From the NCBI GenBank assembly GCA_004144865.1, contig SEAY01000002.1:1-64000 (forward strand): a DNA stretch of 64,000 nucleotides, read 5' to 3'. The DNA is from Comamonadaceae bacterium (GTDB taxonomy: Bacteria; Pseudomonadota; Gammaproteobacteria; Burkholderiales; Burkholderiaceae_C). Both the position numbers and the translations under genes were made by a program. The notes below the pieces were generated by a model that worked only from the letters and a program-made list of their open reading frames with translations, was not told the origin of the DNA and made no database searches. Numbering within the stretch: position 1 is the stretch's first letter; every line of letters begins with the position of its first letter. This document shows positions 45,720 to 54,171 of this stretch, piece by piece.

Positions 45720-46967
45720 TCAGCCGATCAACACCTGGATGCTGTGCTGGTAAGCCGCCGTCAGCTCGTCGAACACTTCCAGCAGTTCCTCGCTCGCGGC
45801 GGCCACCTTCAGCCGCCCCGCTCCCTGCGCCGCCGCCGGCACCGCCGCCAGCAACTCCTGCCAGGCGGCGCGGCCGCGTTCCAGCATCCCGCGAATGTCC
45901 GGCGTCGATAACGGCGCGCTCTCCAGTTCGGCCAACCCCTCCTCGAAGGCCGCGGCGGTCTCCGCCAACGCCGCAGCATCGCCTTGCAGCAGCGCCAGCT
46001 TGGCCAGGCGCTGCGACAGCATGCGCTGGCGCCCGGACACGTTGATCACGTGCACCTGGGTGGCGAGCCCGGAAGATTCCAGCGCCGACACCAGCGCATC
46101 GGCCTGCGCCAGCACCGCCTCGGCATGCTGGTCCAGCAGCGGCAGGTCGGCCGCCCGGGGCGGCACATCGAGCAGTTCGCGCAGTTGCCGCCAGCCGATG
46201 CGCGCGGCGCCGACCAGGTCGCCGTAGGTCGCCGCCGAGAGCTCGGCGCCCAGCGCCGCCAGGTTGTCTTCCACCCGCTGCACCGACTGGCGCATCAGCA
46301 CCGCCGCCGCCGCGCCTTCCGTGCGGCTGCACGCCAGCGCGTAGAGCTTCACCAGCCGCTGCGACAGCATCCGCTGCTGGCCCGCGCGATTGATCGCGTC
46401 GCCCACCCGCGCTGCGTCGATCACCTGCCGCGACAGCTCACCCACCCGCTGGTTGCCCTGCATGGAGGCCGTGCGCAGCAGGCGGAAGGCCTCTTCCTCG
46501 CTGACATGCGAGGCGCGCATCAGGATGCCCTTGGCCTTGTCCACCCACTTGCGCTCCTCCAGCTTGCCCGCCAGTTCCTCGATGCGGGAGCGCAAATGGC
46601 GTTCGCGCTGCTCCCGCGCCTGCGCCAGGTGCACCAGCGGCCGCAGGCGCTGCGGTGCATAGCCCTGCACCACCCACGCGTGCACGCCCGCTTCAAGTGC
46701 GGCGTGCAGCGACTCGACACCGGCGTCCTGGGTGAAGAGCAGCACGGGCACCGGCTGCTGGGCCTGCAGGATGGTGACGGACTGCAACAGCTCCGGCGTG
46801 GGGCGCGGCGCCCAGCACACGAGCACGTCGGGCGACGCACGCAGGGTTTCACGCACCAGATGGGCGCAATCGCCTTCGCCGCAGACATGAAATCCCGCCG
46901 CGGCGAAGTCGGAGGCCCATGCAGGTGCACCGGGATCGGGCACGGAAAGGAGGAGAACGGAAGTCAC
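45720..46967 (-). CDS. ANTAR antiterminator fused to two PilJ/NarX-like nitrate-sensing segments
   Basis: The 415-residue soluble protein starts with GTG. Residues 1-120 resemble a degenerate response-receiver fold as in NasT, lacking an obvious phospho-Asp. An ANTAR domain spans ~128-187 (ERKWVDKAKGILMRASHVSE, EEAFRLLRTASM). Two helical segments follow, each opening with a NarX/NarQ P-box-like motif: AINRAGQQRMLSQR (191-204) and INVSGRQRMLSQR (308-320), matching the PilJ-type nitrate/nitrite sensor domain. No transmembrane helices are present. By inference it senses nitrate itself and acts on leader RNA. It is divergent from narK and convergent with nrtABD. An ATG further upstream would run through the narK promoter. 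Confidence 0.85.
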   Translation of the reverse strand: MTSVLLLSVPDPGAPAWASDFAAAGFHVCGEGDCAHLVRETLRASPDVLVCWAPRPTPELLQSVTILQAQQPVPVLLFTQDAGVESLHAALEAGVHAWVVQGYAPQRLRPLVHLAQAREQRERHLRSRIEELAGKLEERKWVDKAKGILMRASHVSEEEAFRLLRTASMQGNQRVGELSRQVIDAARVGDAINRAGQQRMLSQRLVKLYALACSRTEGAAAAVLMRQSVQRVEDNLAALGAELSAATYGDLVGAARIGWRQLRELLDVPPRAADLPLLDQHAEAVLAQADALVSALESSGLATQVHVINVSGRQRMLSQRLAKLALLQGDAAALAETAAAFEEGLAELESAPLSTPDIRGMLERGRAAWQELLAAVPAAAQGAGRLKVAAASEELLEVFDELTAAYQHSIQVLIG

Positions 46968-46996
46968 CCCGGGCCTGCAAGCACGGTGCGGGCCAG

Positions 46997-47014
46997 CCTG
47001 GCACGGTCCCTGCA
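46997..47014 (+). promoter_or_regulatory. Sigma-54 promoter of the narK-nirBD-nasA operon
   Basis: CTGGCACGGTCCCTGCAA is identical over 15 core bases to the promoter at 42323. The -24 GG (46999-47000) and -12 GC (47011-47012) are 12 bases apart. The start point should be near 47024, about 130 bases before the narK ATG. No perfect NtrC dyad was found nearby. Confidence 0.82.
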
Positions 47015-47023
47015 ATGCAGGTT

Positions 47024-47153
47024 GCATCGGGTGTGATGAAGCACCCGGGCCGGGCATCGTACCGCCGGCCGTGCGCACGACGTGGTGTGCTGACCCGTAC
47101 CCAACGCAAAGGCGTGGCCGCTCCGGCCGCGCCTGGTCCAGACACACGAACGA
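47024..47153 (+). promoter_or_regulatory. Structured leader of narK with two hexaloop hairpins
   Basis: Hairpin 1 (47027-47046) is CGGGTGT-GATGAA-GCACCCG and hairpin 2 (47072-47089) is GCGCAC-GACGTG-GTGTGC. Both loops are six bases and read GA(T/C)G, with G rather than A at position 1 and G at position 4. A third, 11-bp hairpin (47109-47133, AGGCGTGGCCG / CGGCCGCGCCT) lies 20 bases before the start codon and has no U tract. There is no clear ribosome-binding site, so control may act on translation. Confidence 0.55.
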
Positions 47154-48386
47154 ATGAGCGCCTCCAAGACCTTCCTGCAGTCCGGCCACGCGCCCACCCT
47201 CTTCGCGGCCTTCCTGTATTTCGCGTTCTCCTGCGCCATCTGGGTCCTCAACGGGGCCATGGCGCCCTTCATCAAGGAGGCGTACCAGCTCAGCGCGGCG
47301 CAGATGGGCCTGATGCTGTCCATCCCCATCGTCGCGGGCGCGCTGATGCGGTTCCCGCTCGGGCTGCTGGCGCAGTACATCGGCCGCAAGGCGGCCACGC
47401 TGGTGGAGATGGGCCTGATCGCCATTGCGCTGGTGTTCGGCCTGCTGTTCGTGGACAGCTTCGACGACCTGCTCGCGATGGGCGTTCTGCTGGGCATCGC
47501 CGGTGCCAGCTTCGGCGTGGCGCTCTCGCTGGGCTCGGGCTCCTTCCCCGCGAAGCACAAGGGCCTGGCCATGGGCATCGTGGGCGCGGGCAACGTGGGT
47601 ACCGCGGTGTCCGTGTTGCTGGCGCCGCCGCTGGCCCAGTGGCTCGGCTGGCAGGCCGTGTACGGCGTGGCCGCGGTCGGCATCCTCATCCCCGTCGCGG
47701 TGATGATCGCCTGGGGCCGCGAACCCGGCGACGTCAACCGCCACGGCACGTTGCGCGAGCACGCTGCCTGCCTGTTCGAGCACGACGGCTGGGTGTTCAG
47801 CATCATCTACTGCGTGAGCTTCGGCGGCTTCATCGGCCTCACCAGCTTCCTGCCCTCCTATTACTTCGACCAGTTCGGCGTGAGCAAGGTGGAGGCGGGC
47901 CAGCTCACGATGCTGGCGGCTTTCATGGGCGCGGCCATGCGCATCGTGGGCGGCTGGATCTCGGACCGCTGGGGCGGCCTCAACACGCTGACGGTGGTGC
48001 TGCTGGTCGTCACCGCCTCGCTCGTGCTGGTCGGCTTCAGCACGCACTCGCTGGCGCTCACCACCGCGCTGCTCGTCCTGTGCTTCGCCGCGCTCGGTGC
48101 CGGCAACGGCGCGCTGTTCCAGCTGGTGCCGCTGCGCTGGCCGACGACGACCGCCGTGGCCGGTTCCATGATCGGCGAGGTCGGCGCGCTCGGCGGCGGC
48201 CTCGTGCCCGCCGCCATGGGCCTCTCCAGGCAATACCTCGGCAGCTACGGCTGGGGCTTCTTCCTCTTCGCCGTCCTGGCCTTCCTCGTGCTCGTCGTCA
48301 TGCGCCTCATGCAGTCCCGCTGGACGCGCACCTGGGCCGAGCGCGGCGGCCGCGCCCGCGTGCAGCCGGCCCTGGCCGCCACCTGA
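47154..48386 (+). CDS. narK: Nitrate/nitrite MFS transporter (NarK/NasA family)
   Basis: The 410-residue transporter has 12 transmembrane helices. The two nitrate-signature Gly-rich motifs are present: GIVGAGNVGTAVSVLLAPPL in helix 5 and IGEVGALGGGLVPAAMG in helix 11. Nitrate-binding Arg residues are expected near MRFPLG and MRIVGG. It probably imports nitrate for assimilation, a second route besides the ABC importer. It is the first gene of the narK, nirB, nirD, nasA run. Confidence 0.92.
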   Translation: MSASKTFLQSGHAPTLFAAFLYFAFSCAIWVLNGAMAPFIKEAYQLSAAQMGLMLSIPIVAGALMRFPLGLLAQYIGRKAATLVEMGLIAIALVFGLLFVDSFDDLLAMGVLLGIAGASFGVALSLGSGSFPAKHKGLAMGIVGAGNVGTAVSVLLAPPLAQWLGWQAVYGVAAVGILIPVAVMIAWGREPGDVNRHGTLREHAACLFEHDGWVFSIIYCVSFGGFIGLTSFLPSYYFDQFGVSKVEAGQLTMLAAFMGAAMRIVGGWISDRWGGLNTLTVVLLVVTASLVLVGFSTHSLALTTALLVLCFAALGAGNGALFQLVPLRWPTTTAVAGSMIGEVGALGGGLVPAAMGLSRQYLGSYGWGFFLFAVLAFLVLVVMRLMQSRWTRTWAERGGRARVQPALAAT

Positions 48387-48414
48387 ATCGTTTTCCCAGC
48401 ATCAAGGAGTCACC

Positions 48415-50862
48415 ATGAAGAAATCCAGGCTCGTCATGATCGGCAACGGCATGGCCGGCGTGCGCACGCTCGAGGAACTCCTCAAGATCGCGCCCGACCT
48501 CTACGACATCACCGTGTTCGGCGCGGAGCCCCACCCGAACTACAACCGCATCCTGCTGTCGCCGGTTCTGGCCGGGGAACAGACGCTGGACGAGATCGTG
48601 CTGAACTCCTGGGAGTGGTACGAGCAGAACCACATCCGCCTGCATGCGGGCAAGAAGGTGGTGGAGATCGACCGTGTGCACCGCATCGTGCGCGCGGAGG
48701 ACGGCACCGAGGAGGAGTACGACCGGCTGCTGCTGTGCACCGGCTCCAATCCCTTCATCCTGCCGGTGCCCGGCAAGGAGCTCGATGGCGTGATCGCGTA
48801 CCGCGACATCGCCGACACCAACGCGATGATCGAAGCGGCGCAGAAGTACCGCAAGGCGGTGGTCATCGGCGGCGGCCTGCTGGGACTGGAAGCGGCCAAC
48901 GGCCTCATGAAGCGCGGCATGGACGTGACCGTCGTGCACGTCATGCCCTGGCTGATGGAGCGCCAGCTCGACGACGTCGCTGGCAAGCTGCTGCAGAAAT
49001 CGCTGGAGGAACGCGGCCTGAAGTTCCTGATCGGCGCGCAGACGCAGGAATTGGTGGGCGGTTCCACGGGCCGCGTAGCTGCCGTGAAGTTCAAGGATGG
49101 CACGCAGGTCGAGGCCGACCTCGTCGTGATGGCCGTCGGCATCCGCCCCAACACGCAGCTCGCCGAGCAGGCCGGCCTGCACTGCAACCGCGGAATCGTG
49201 GTGCACGACACCATGCAGACGGTCACCGACGCCCGCGTCTACTCCGTGGGCGAGTGCGCGGCCCACCGCGGCGTCGCCTACGGCCTGGTGGCGCCGCTGT
49301 TCGAACAGGCCAAGGTGGCGGCCAACCACCTGGCGCAGTTCGGCATCGGCCGCTACACCGGCTCGCTCACCTCCACCAAGCTGAAGGTGACGGGCATCGA
49401 CCTGTTCTCGGCCGGCGAGTTCATGGGGGGCGAAGGCACGGAGGAGATCGTGATGAGCGATCCCTTCGGCGGCGTCTACAAGAAGCTGGTGATCAAGGAC
49501 GACAAGCTGGTCGGCGCCTGCCTTTACGGCGACACGGTGGACGGCAGCTACTACTTCAAGCTGCTGCGCGAAGGCCGCAAGATCGGCGACATCCGCGACA
49601 AGCTGATGTTCGGCGAATCCAACCTCGGCGACGCCGGCCACCAGGGCCAGAGCAAGGCCGCGGCCATGGGCGACGCCGACGAGGTGTGCGGCTGCAACGG
49701 CGTGAGCAAGGGCGCGATCTGCAAGGCCATCAAGGAGAAGGGCCTGTTCACGCTGGACGAGGTGCGCAAGCACACCAAGGCGAGCGCTTCCTGCGGCTCC
49801 TGCACCGGGCTGGTGGAACAGATCATCATGTTCACCGCCGGCGGCGACTATTCGGCGGCGCCGAAGAAGAAGGCCATGTGCGGCTGCACGGACCACTCGC
49901 ACCAGGAAGTGCGCGATGCGATCCGCGCCAACAAGCTGGTGACGATCGCCGGCACCATGCAATTCATGGAATGGCGCACGCCCAACGGCTGCGCCTCGTG
50001 CCGCCCTGCCCTCAACTACTACCTGATCTCCACCTGGCCCAAGGAGGCGAAGGACGATCCGCAGTCGCGCTACATCAACGAGCGCAGCCACGCCAACATC
50101 CAGAAGGACGGCACCTATTCGGTGATCCCGCGCATGTGGGGCGGCGAGACGACGGCGGCAGAACTGCGGCGCATCGCCGACGTCGTGGACAAGTACCGGA
50201 TCCCGACCGTCAAGGTCACCGGCGGCCAGCGCATCGACCTGCTGGGCGTGAAGAAGGAGGACCTCTCCAATGTGTGGAAAGACATCGGCATGCCTTCGGG
50301 CCATGCGTATGCCAAGGCGCTGCGCACGGTCAAGACCTGCGTGGGAAGCGAGTGGTGCCGCTTCGGCACGCAGGACTCCACGCAGATGGGCAAGGACCTG
50401 GAGCGGGCGCTGTGGCGCATGTACGCGCCGCACAAGGTGAAGCTGGCCGTGTCGGGCTGCCCCCGCAACTGCGCGGAGTCCGGCATCAAGGACGTGGGCG
50501 TGATCGGCGTGGATTCCGGCTGGGAGATCTACGTGGGCGGCAACGGGGGCATCAAGACCGAGGCCGGCCAGTTCTTCTGCAAGGTGAGCACAGCCGAAGA
50601 GGTGCTGGAGTACAGCGGCGCCTTCCTGGAGCTCTACCGCCAGGAAGGCTGGTACCTGGAACGGACCGTGCACTACATCCACCGCGTCGGCCTGGACTAC
50701 GTGAAGAAGAAGATCCTCGAGGACCACGAGGGCCGCAAGGCGCTGTGGGAGCGGTTGCAGTTCGCGCTGGACGGCGAGCCGGATCCCTGGTTCGAACACG
50801 ACAAGGCGGCGGTGGACACCCGCCAGTTCACCAAGCTGCAGGCGGAAGGGCAGGAAGCATGA
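48415..50862 (+). CDS. nirB: Assimilatory nitrite reductase large subunit
   Basis: The 815-residue NAD(P)H-dependent nitrite reductase begins with an FAD domain (MIGNGMAGVRTLEELL). The NAD-binding VVIGGGLLGLEAANGLMKRG follows. A BFD-like [2Fe-2S] domain at ~420-470 contains CGCNGV and ASCGSCTGLVEQ. The ferredoxin-like repeat and siroheme/[4Fe-4S] domain have TCVGSEWCRFGTQDST (near 641) and SGCPRNCAESG (near 680). It reduces nitrite to ammonium with six electrons. It starts 28 bases after narK and overlaps nirD. Confidence 0.97.
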   Translation: MKKSRLVMIGNGMAGVRTLEELLKIAPDLYDITVFGAEPHPNYNRILLSPVLAGEQTLDEIVLNSWEWYEQNHIRLHAGKKVVEIDRVHRIVRAEDGTEEEYDRLLLCTGSNPFILPVPGKELDGVIAYRDIADTNAMIEAAQKYRKAVVIGGGLLGLEAANGLMKRGMDVTVVHVMPWLMERQLDDVAGKLLQKSLEERGLKFLIGAQTQELVGGSTGRVAAVKFKDGTQVEADLVVMAVGIRPNTQLAEQAGLHCNRGIVVHDTMQTVTDARVYSVGECAAHRGVAYGLVAPLFEQAKVAANHLAQFGIGRYTGSLTSTKLKVTGIDLFSAGEFMGGEGTEEIVMSDPFGGVYKKLVIKDDKLVGACLYGDTVDGSYYFKLLREGRKIGDIRDKLMFGESNLGDAGHQGQSKAAAMGDADEVCGCNGVSKGAICKAIKEKGLFTLDEVRKHTKASASCGSCTGLVEQIIMFTAGGDYSAAPKKKAMCGCTDHSHQEVRDAIRANKLVTIAGTMQFMEWRTPNGCASCRPALNYYLISTWPKEAKDDPQSRYINERSHANIQKDGTYSVIPRMWGGETTAAELRRIADVVDKYRIPTVKVTGGQRIDLLGVKKEDLSNVWKDIGMPSGHAYAKALRTVKTCVGSEWCRFGTQDSTQMGKDLERALWRMYAPHKVKLAVSGCPRNCAESGIKDVGVIGVDSGWEIYVGGNGGIKTEAGQFFCKVSTAEEVLEYSGAFLELYRQEGWYLERTVHYIHRVGLDYVKKKILEDHEGRKALWERLQFALDGEPDPWFEHDKAAVDTRQFTKLQAEGQEA

Positions 50863-51233
50863 AGATGAACGACTGGAAGGTGATCTGCCGCGTGGAGGAC
50901 ATCCCCGTGCTCGGTTCGCGCCGGGTGGCGCGGCCGCGCGGCGTGGACGTCGCGGTCTTCCGCAACGCCGAGGACCAGGTCTTCGCCCTGCTCGATCGCT
51001 GCCCCCACAAGGGTGGGCCGCTGTCGCAGGGCATCGTGTTCGGCACCAGCGTGGCCTGCCCGCTGCACAACTGGACGATAGCCCTGGACGACGGCTGCGC
51101 CCGCGCACCGGACGAAGGCTGCACCCAGCGCTTCTCCTGCAAGGTCGAAGGCGGCCAGGTGCTGCTGGACCCGGTGGAACTCGCGACCCTGGCGCTGGAC
51201 CTGGAGGCGCCCCAGGCAGGGCCTTGCCGATGA
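50859..51233 (+). CDS. nirD: Nitrite reductase small subunit
   Basis: The 124-residue Rieske-fold protein has the [2Fe-2S] ligands C48 and H50 (CPHKGGPLSQG) and C67 and H70 (CPLHNW), all present, whereas many NirD proteins lack the cluster ligands. It partners NirB. The ATG at 50859 overlaps the nirB stop by four bases, so translation is coupled. Confidence 0.95.
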   Translation: MKMNDWKVICRVEDIPVLGSRRVARPRGVDVAVFRNAEDQVFALLDRCPHKGGPLSQGIVFGTSVACPLHNWTIALDDGCARAPDEGCTQRFSCKVEGGQVLLDPVELATLALDLEAPQAGPCR

Positions 51234-54019
51234 AGGAAACGAGGTCCACCTGCCCTTACTGCGGCGTCGGGTGTGGCGTGATCATCCGGTCCGAGGGCGA
51301 CCGCATCACCGGCGTGCGGGGCGACCCGGACCATCCGGCGAACTTCGGCCGCCTGTGCACCAAGGGCTCGACGCTGCACCTCACGGCGGCGCCCGAGGTC
51401 ACGCGCCAGGTGCGGCTGCTGCATCCCATGCTGCGCGAGCAGCGCCGCGACAAGCCGGTGCGGGTGGACTGGCACGTGGCGCTGGAACTCGCCGCCGACC
51501 GCTTCGCGCAGACGATCCGCGCCCATGGGCCGGACGCGGTGGGCTTCTACATCTCGGGCCAGCTTCTCACGGAGGACTACTACGTCTTCAACAAGCTGGC
51601 CAAGGGCCTGGTCGGCACCAACAACATCGACACCAACTCGCGCCTTTGCATGAGCAGCGCGGTGGCGGGCTACAAGATGACGCTGGGCGCCGACGCGCCG
51701 CCGCCCTGCTACGACGACGTGAACCACGCGGACTGCATCTTCATCGTCGGCAGCAACACGGCCTTCGCGCACCCGGTCCTGTTCCGGCGCATCGAGGAGG
51801 CGAAGGCGGTGCGGCCGGGCATGAAGGTCGTCTTCTGCGACCCGCGCCGCACCGACACGGCGGAACTCGCCGACCTGTACCTGCCCCTCCTGCCCGGCAC
51901 CGACGTGATGCTGTTCCACGGCATGCTGCACGTGATGCTGTGGGAGGGCTGGACGAAGCCCGACTACATCGCTGCGCACACCAACGGATTCGAGGCGCTC
52001 AAGGCCGTGGTGCGCGAGTGCACGCCGGACGTGGTCGCGCAGACCTGCGGCATCCGCAAGGAAGACCTGTTCACCGCGGCGCGATGGTTCGCGGCCTCGC
52101 CGGCGACGTTGAGCCTCTACTGCCAGGGCCTGAACCAGTCCTCCAGCGGCACGGCCAAGAATGCCGCCCTCATCAACCTGCATCTCGCCAGCGCGCAGAT
52201 CGGCCGGCCTGGCGCGGGCCCGTTCTCGCTGACGGGGCAGCCGAACGCGATGGGTGGCCGCGAGGTGGGTGGGCTCGCGAACCTGCTGTCGGCGCATCGG
52301 GATCTCGCCAACCCGCAGCATCGCGCGGAAGTGGCCGCGTTGTGGGGCGTGTCGTCGGTGCCGGAGAAGCCCGGCAAGACGGCCGTCGAAATGTTCCAGG
52401 CCGCCGCCGACGGCGAGATCCGCGCGCTGTGGATCGCCTGCACGAATCCGGCGCAGTCGATGCCGGACCAGAAGACGGTGCGGCGCGCGCTCGAACGCGC
52501 GGAGTTCGTGGTGGTGCAGGAATCCTTCGCCACGACGGCAACCTGCGAGTACGCGGACCTGCTGCTGCCCGCCACCACCTGGGGCGAGAAGGAAGGGACG
52601 GTGACCAACAGCGAGCGGCGGATCAGCCGCGTGCGGGCGGCGGTGCCGGCGCCGGGGAATGCGCGGCACGACTGGCAGATCGTGGTGGATTTCGCGCGAA
52701 AGCTGGAGGCGCGGCTGCGCTCCCCCGGCCTGTTCCCCTACGAAACACCCGAGGCGATCTGGCTGGAACATCGCGAGTCCACGCGCGGGCGGGATCTCGA
52801 CATCACCGGACTGAGCTACGGCTTGCTGGAGGAGGCGCCTCGCCAGTGGCCGTTCCCCGCAGGCGCCACGCAGGGCCGCGAGCGGCTGTACGCCGACGGC
52901 GTGTTCCCGACGTCCGACGGCAAGGCGCGCTTCGCCGCGGTCACCTACCAGCCCCTGGCCGAGCCGCGCGACTCCCGCTATCCCTTCTCGCTCACGACGG
53001 GCCGCTTGCGCGACCAGTGGCATGGCATGAGCCGCACCGGAACGCTCGGGCGCCTGTTCGGCCACGTGCCCGAACCCGTGGTGCAGATGCACCCGCAGGA
53101 CATGCAAAGGCGCGGACTCGCCGAGGGCGAGCTCGCGCACGTGACTTCCAAGCGCGGCTCCATCCTGCTGCCGGTGCAGGCGAGCGCGGAGCTGGCCCTG
53201 AGCCAGGCTTTCATCGCCATGCACTGGGGCAGCGAGTTCGTGAGCGGCCTCTCCAGCACGGGCGACCCGCTTGCCGGCGTGAACGCGATCACCACGTCGG
53301 CCTATTGCCCCATCTCCAGACAACCCGAGCTGAAGCACGCCGCCGTGAAGATCCTCAAGGCGGAAATGCCGTGGACGCTGCTGGCGGCGGCGTGGCTGCC
53401 CGATGGCGAGGCATTGGCCGCCCGCGAGCAGTTGCAGGCGCTGATGGCGCGCTTTCCCTTCGCGGCCTGCGTGCCCTTCGCCGCGCAGCGGCCCCTGGAG
53501 GCGGGCGGCGACGCGCGCACGGGCATGCTGTTTCGCGCGGCCGGCTACGAGGCACCCGGGGATGAAGCCCTGCAGCGTCTCGAGCAGTTGCTCGGGCTCA
53601 CGGGTGCGGAGATCCTGCGCTATGCCGACAAGCGCAAGGGCCAGCGCCGCACCATCCGCGTCCGGCGCGAAGCCGGCGCACTGCGCCTCGAAGGCCTGCT
53701 GCTGGCCGGCGACACGAGCGCGGAGCCCTGGCTGAAGGCGCTGCTGCTGCAGGAACTGGACGCGCAGGCTTATGGCCGGCTGCTGCTCTCGCCGGGCGCG
53801 AAAGCACCGGTGGCCCTGCGGCAGAAAGGACGGCAGGTGTGCAGTTGCTTCGGCGTGGACGAAACGGCGATCCAGTCGTGTCTCGGCGCCGCGGAAGGGT
53901 CGGCAGAGGACCGGCTGGCCTCGCTGCAGGCGGCACTGCGTTGCGGGACGAATTGCGGCTCGTGCGTGCCGGAGCTCAAGCGGATGGTGCGGGCGTTTCC
54001 GGCGGCACAGCTGGCCTGA
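51230..54019 (+). CDS. nasA: Assimilatory nitrate reductase catalytic subunit
   Basis: The 929-residue molybdopterin enzyme has an N-terminal [4Fe-4S] site (C8, C11, C15, C43 in STCPYCGVGC and LCTKG). The Mo-ligand Cys lies near residue 141 (NSRLCMSSAVAGY), and the MGD-binding domains and C-terminal molybdopterin dinucleotide-binding domain (PFSLTTGRLRDQWHGMSRTG) follow. A final BFD-like [2Fe-2S] domain has CSCFGV and CGTNCGSC (about 870-911), as in Klebsiella NasA. It reduces nitrate to nitrite in the cytoplasm. The ATG at 51230 overlaps the nirD stop. Confidence 0.96.
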   Translation: MKETRSTCPYCGVGCGVIIRSEGDRITGVRGDPDHPANFGRLCTKGSTLHLTAAPEVTRQVRLLHPMLREQRRDKPVRVDWHVALELAADRFAQTIRAHGPDAVGFYISGQLLTEDYYVFNKLAKGLVGTNNIDTNSRLCMSSAVAGYKMTLGADAPPPCYDDVNHADCIFIVGSNTAFAHPVLFRRIEEAKAVRPGMKVVFCDPRRTDTAELADLYLPLLPGTDVMLFHGMLHVMLWEGWTKPDYIAAHTNGFEALKAVVRECTPDVVAQTCGIRKEDLFTAARWFAASPATLSLYCQGLNQSSSGTAKNAALINLHLASAQIGRPGAGPFSLTGQPNAMGGREVGGLANLLSAHRDLANPQHRAEVAALWGVSSVPEKPGKTAVEMFQAAADGEIRALWIACTNPAQSMPDQKTVRRALERAEFVVVQESFATTATCEYADLLLPATTWGEKEGTVTNSERRISRVRAAVPAPGNARHDWQIVVDFARKLEARLRSPGLFPYETPEAIWLEHRESTRGRDLDITGLSYGLLEEAPRQWPFPAGATQGRERLYADGVFPTSDGKARFAAVTYQPLAEPRDSRYPFSLTTGRLRDQWHGMSRTGTLGRLFGHVPEPVVQMHPQDMQRRGLAEGELAHVTSKRGSILLPVQASAELALSQAFIAMHWGSEFVSGLSSTGDPLAGVNAITTSAYCPISRQPELKHAAVKILKAEMPWTLLAAAWLPDGEALAAREQLQALMARFPFAACVPFAAQRPLEAGGDARTGMLFRAAGYEAPGDEALQRLEQLLGLTGAEILRYADKRKGQRRTIRVRREAGALRLEGLLLAGDTSAEPWLKALLLQELDAQAYGRLLLSPGAKAPVALRQKGRQVCSCFGVDETAIQSCLGAAEGSAEDRLASLQAALRCGTNCGSCVPELKRMVRAFPAAQLA

Positions 54020-54028
54020 GGCCGCGCG

Positions 54029-54114
54029 TGCTGGGTTCCTGCGTCACCCCAGCCTACGGAAGTCCAGGTTCAGCGGGCGCATGTAGGCTGGGGTGAGCCA
54101 AGGCGAACCCCAGC
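54029..54114. repeat. Pair of inverted GCTGGG-GT repeats after nasA
   Basis: 54029-54057 (GCTGGGTTCCTGCGTCACCC...AGCCTAC) and 54083-54114 (GTAGGCTGGGGTGAGCCAAG...CCCAGC) are inverted copies of the GTCGGGG repeat family with a C-to-G and A-to-G drift. They lie 10 to 95 bases after the nasA stop and could end the operon transcript. Confidence 0.8.
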
Positions 54115-54171
54115 ATTCGCCGCCGAATGAGCTCATAGCCGAAAGTCATCAAGCCTCTGGGACAATTGCGC

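Noticed and set aside
46926-46943. Second NtrC dyad upstream of the narK promoter (TGCACC...GGGCAC)
   Set aside because: The right half-site differs from consensus and the spacing is off, and it lies within the ANTAR gene; not strong enough to report as a site.
47109-47133. Strong hairpin before narK as an intrinsic terminator
   Set aside because: No U tract follows it, so it was kept only as part of a structured leader.
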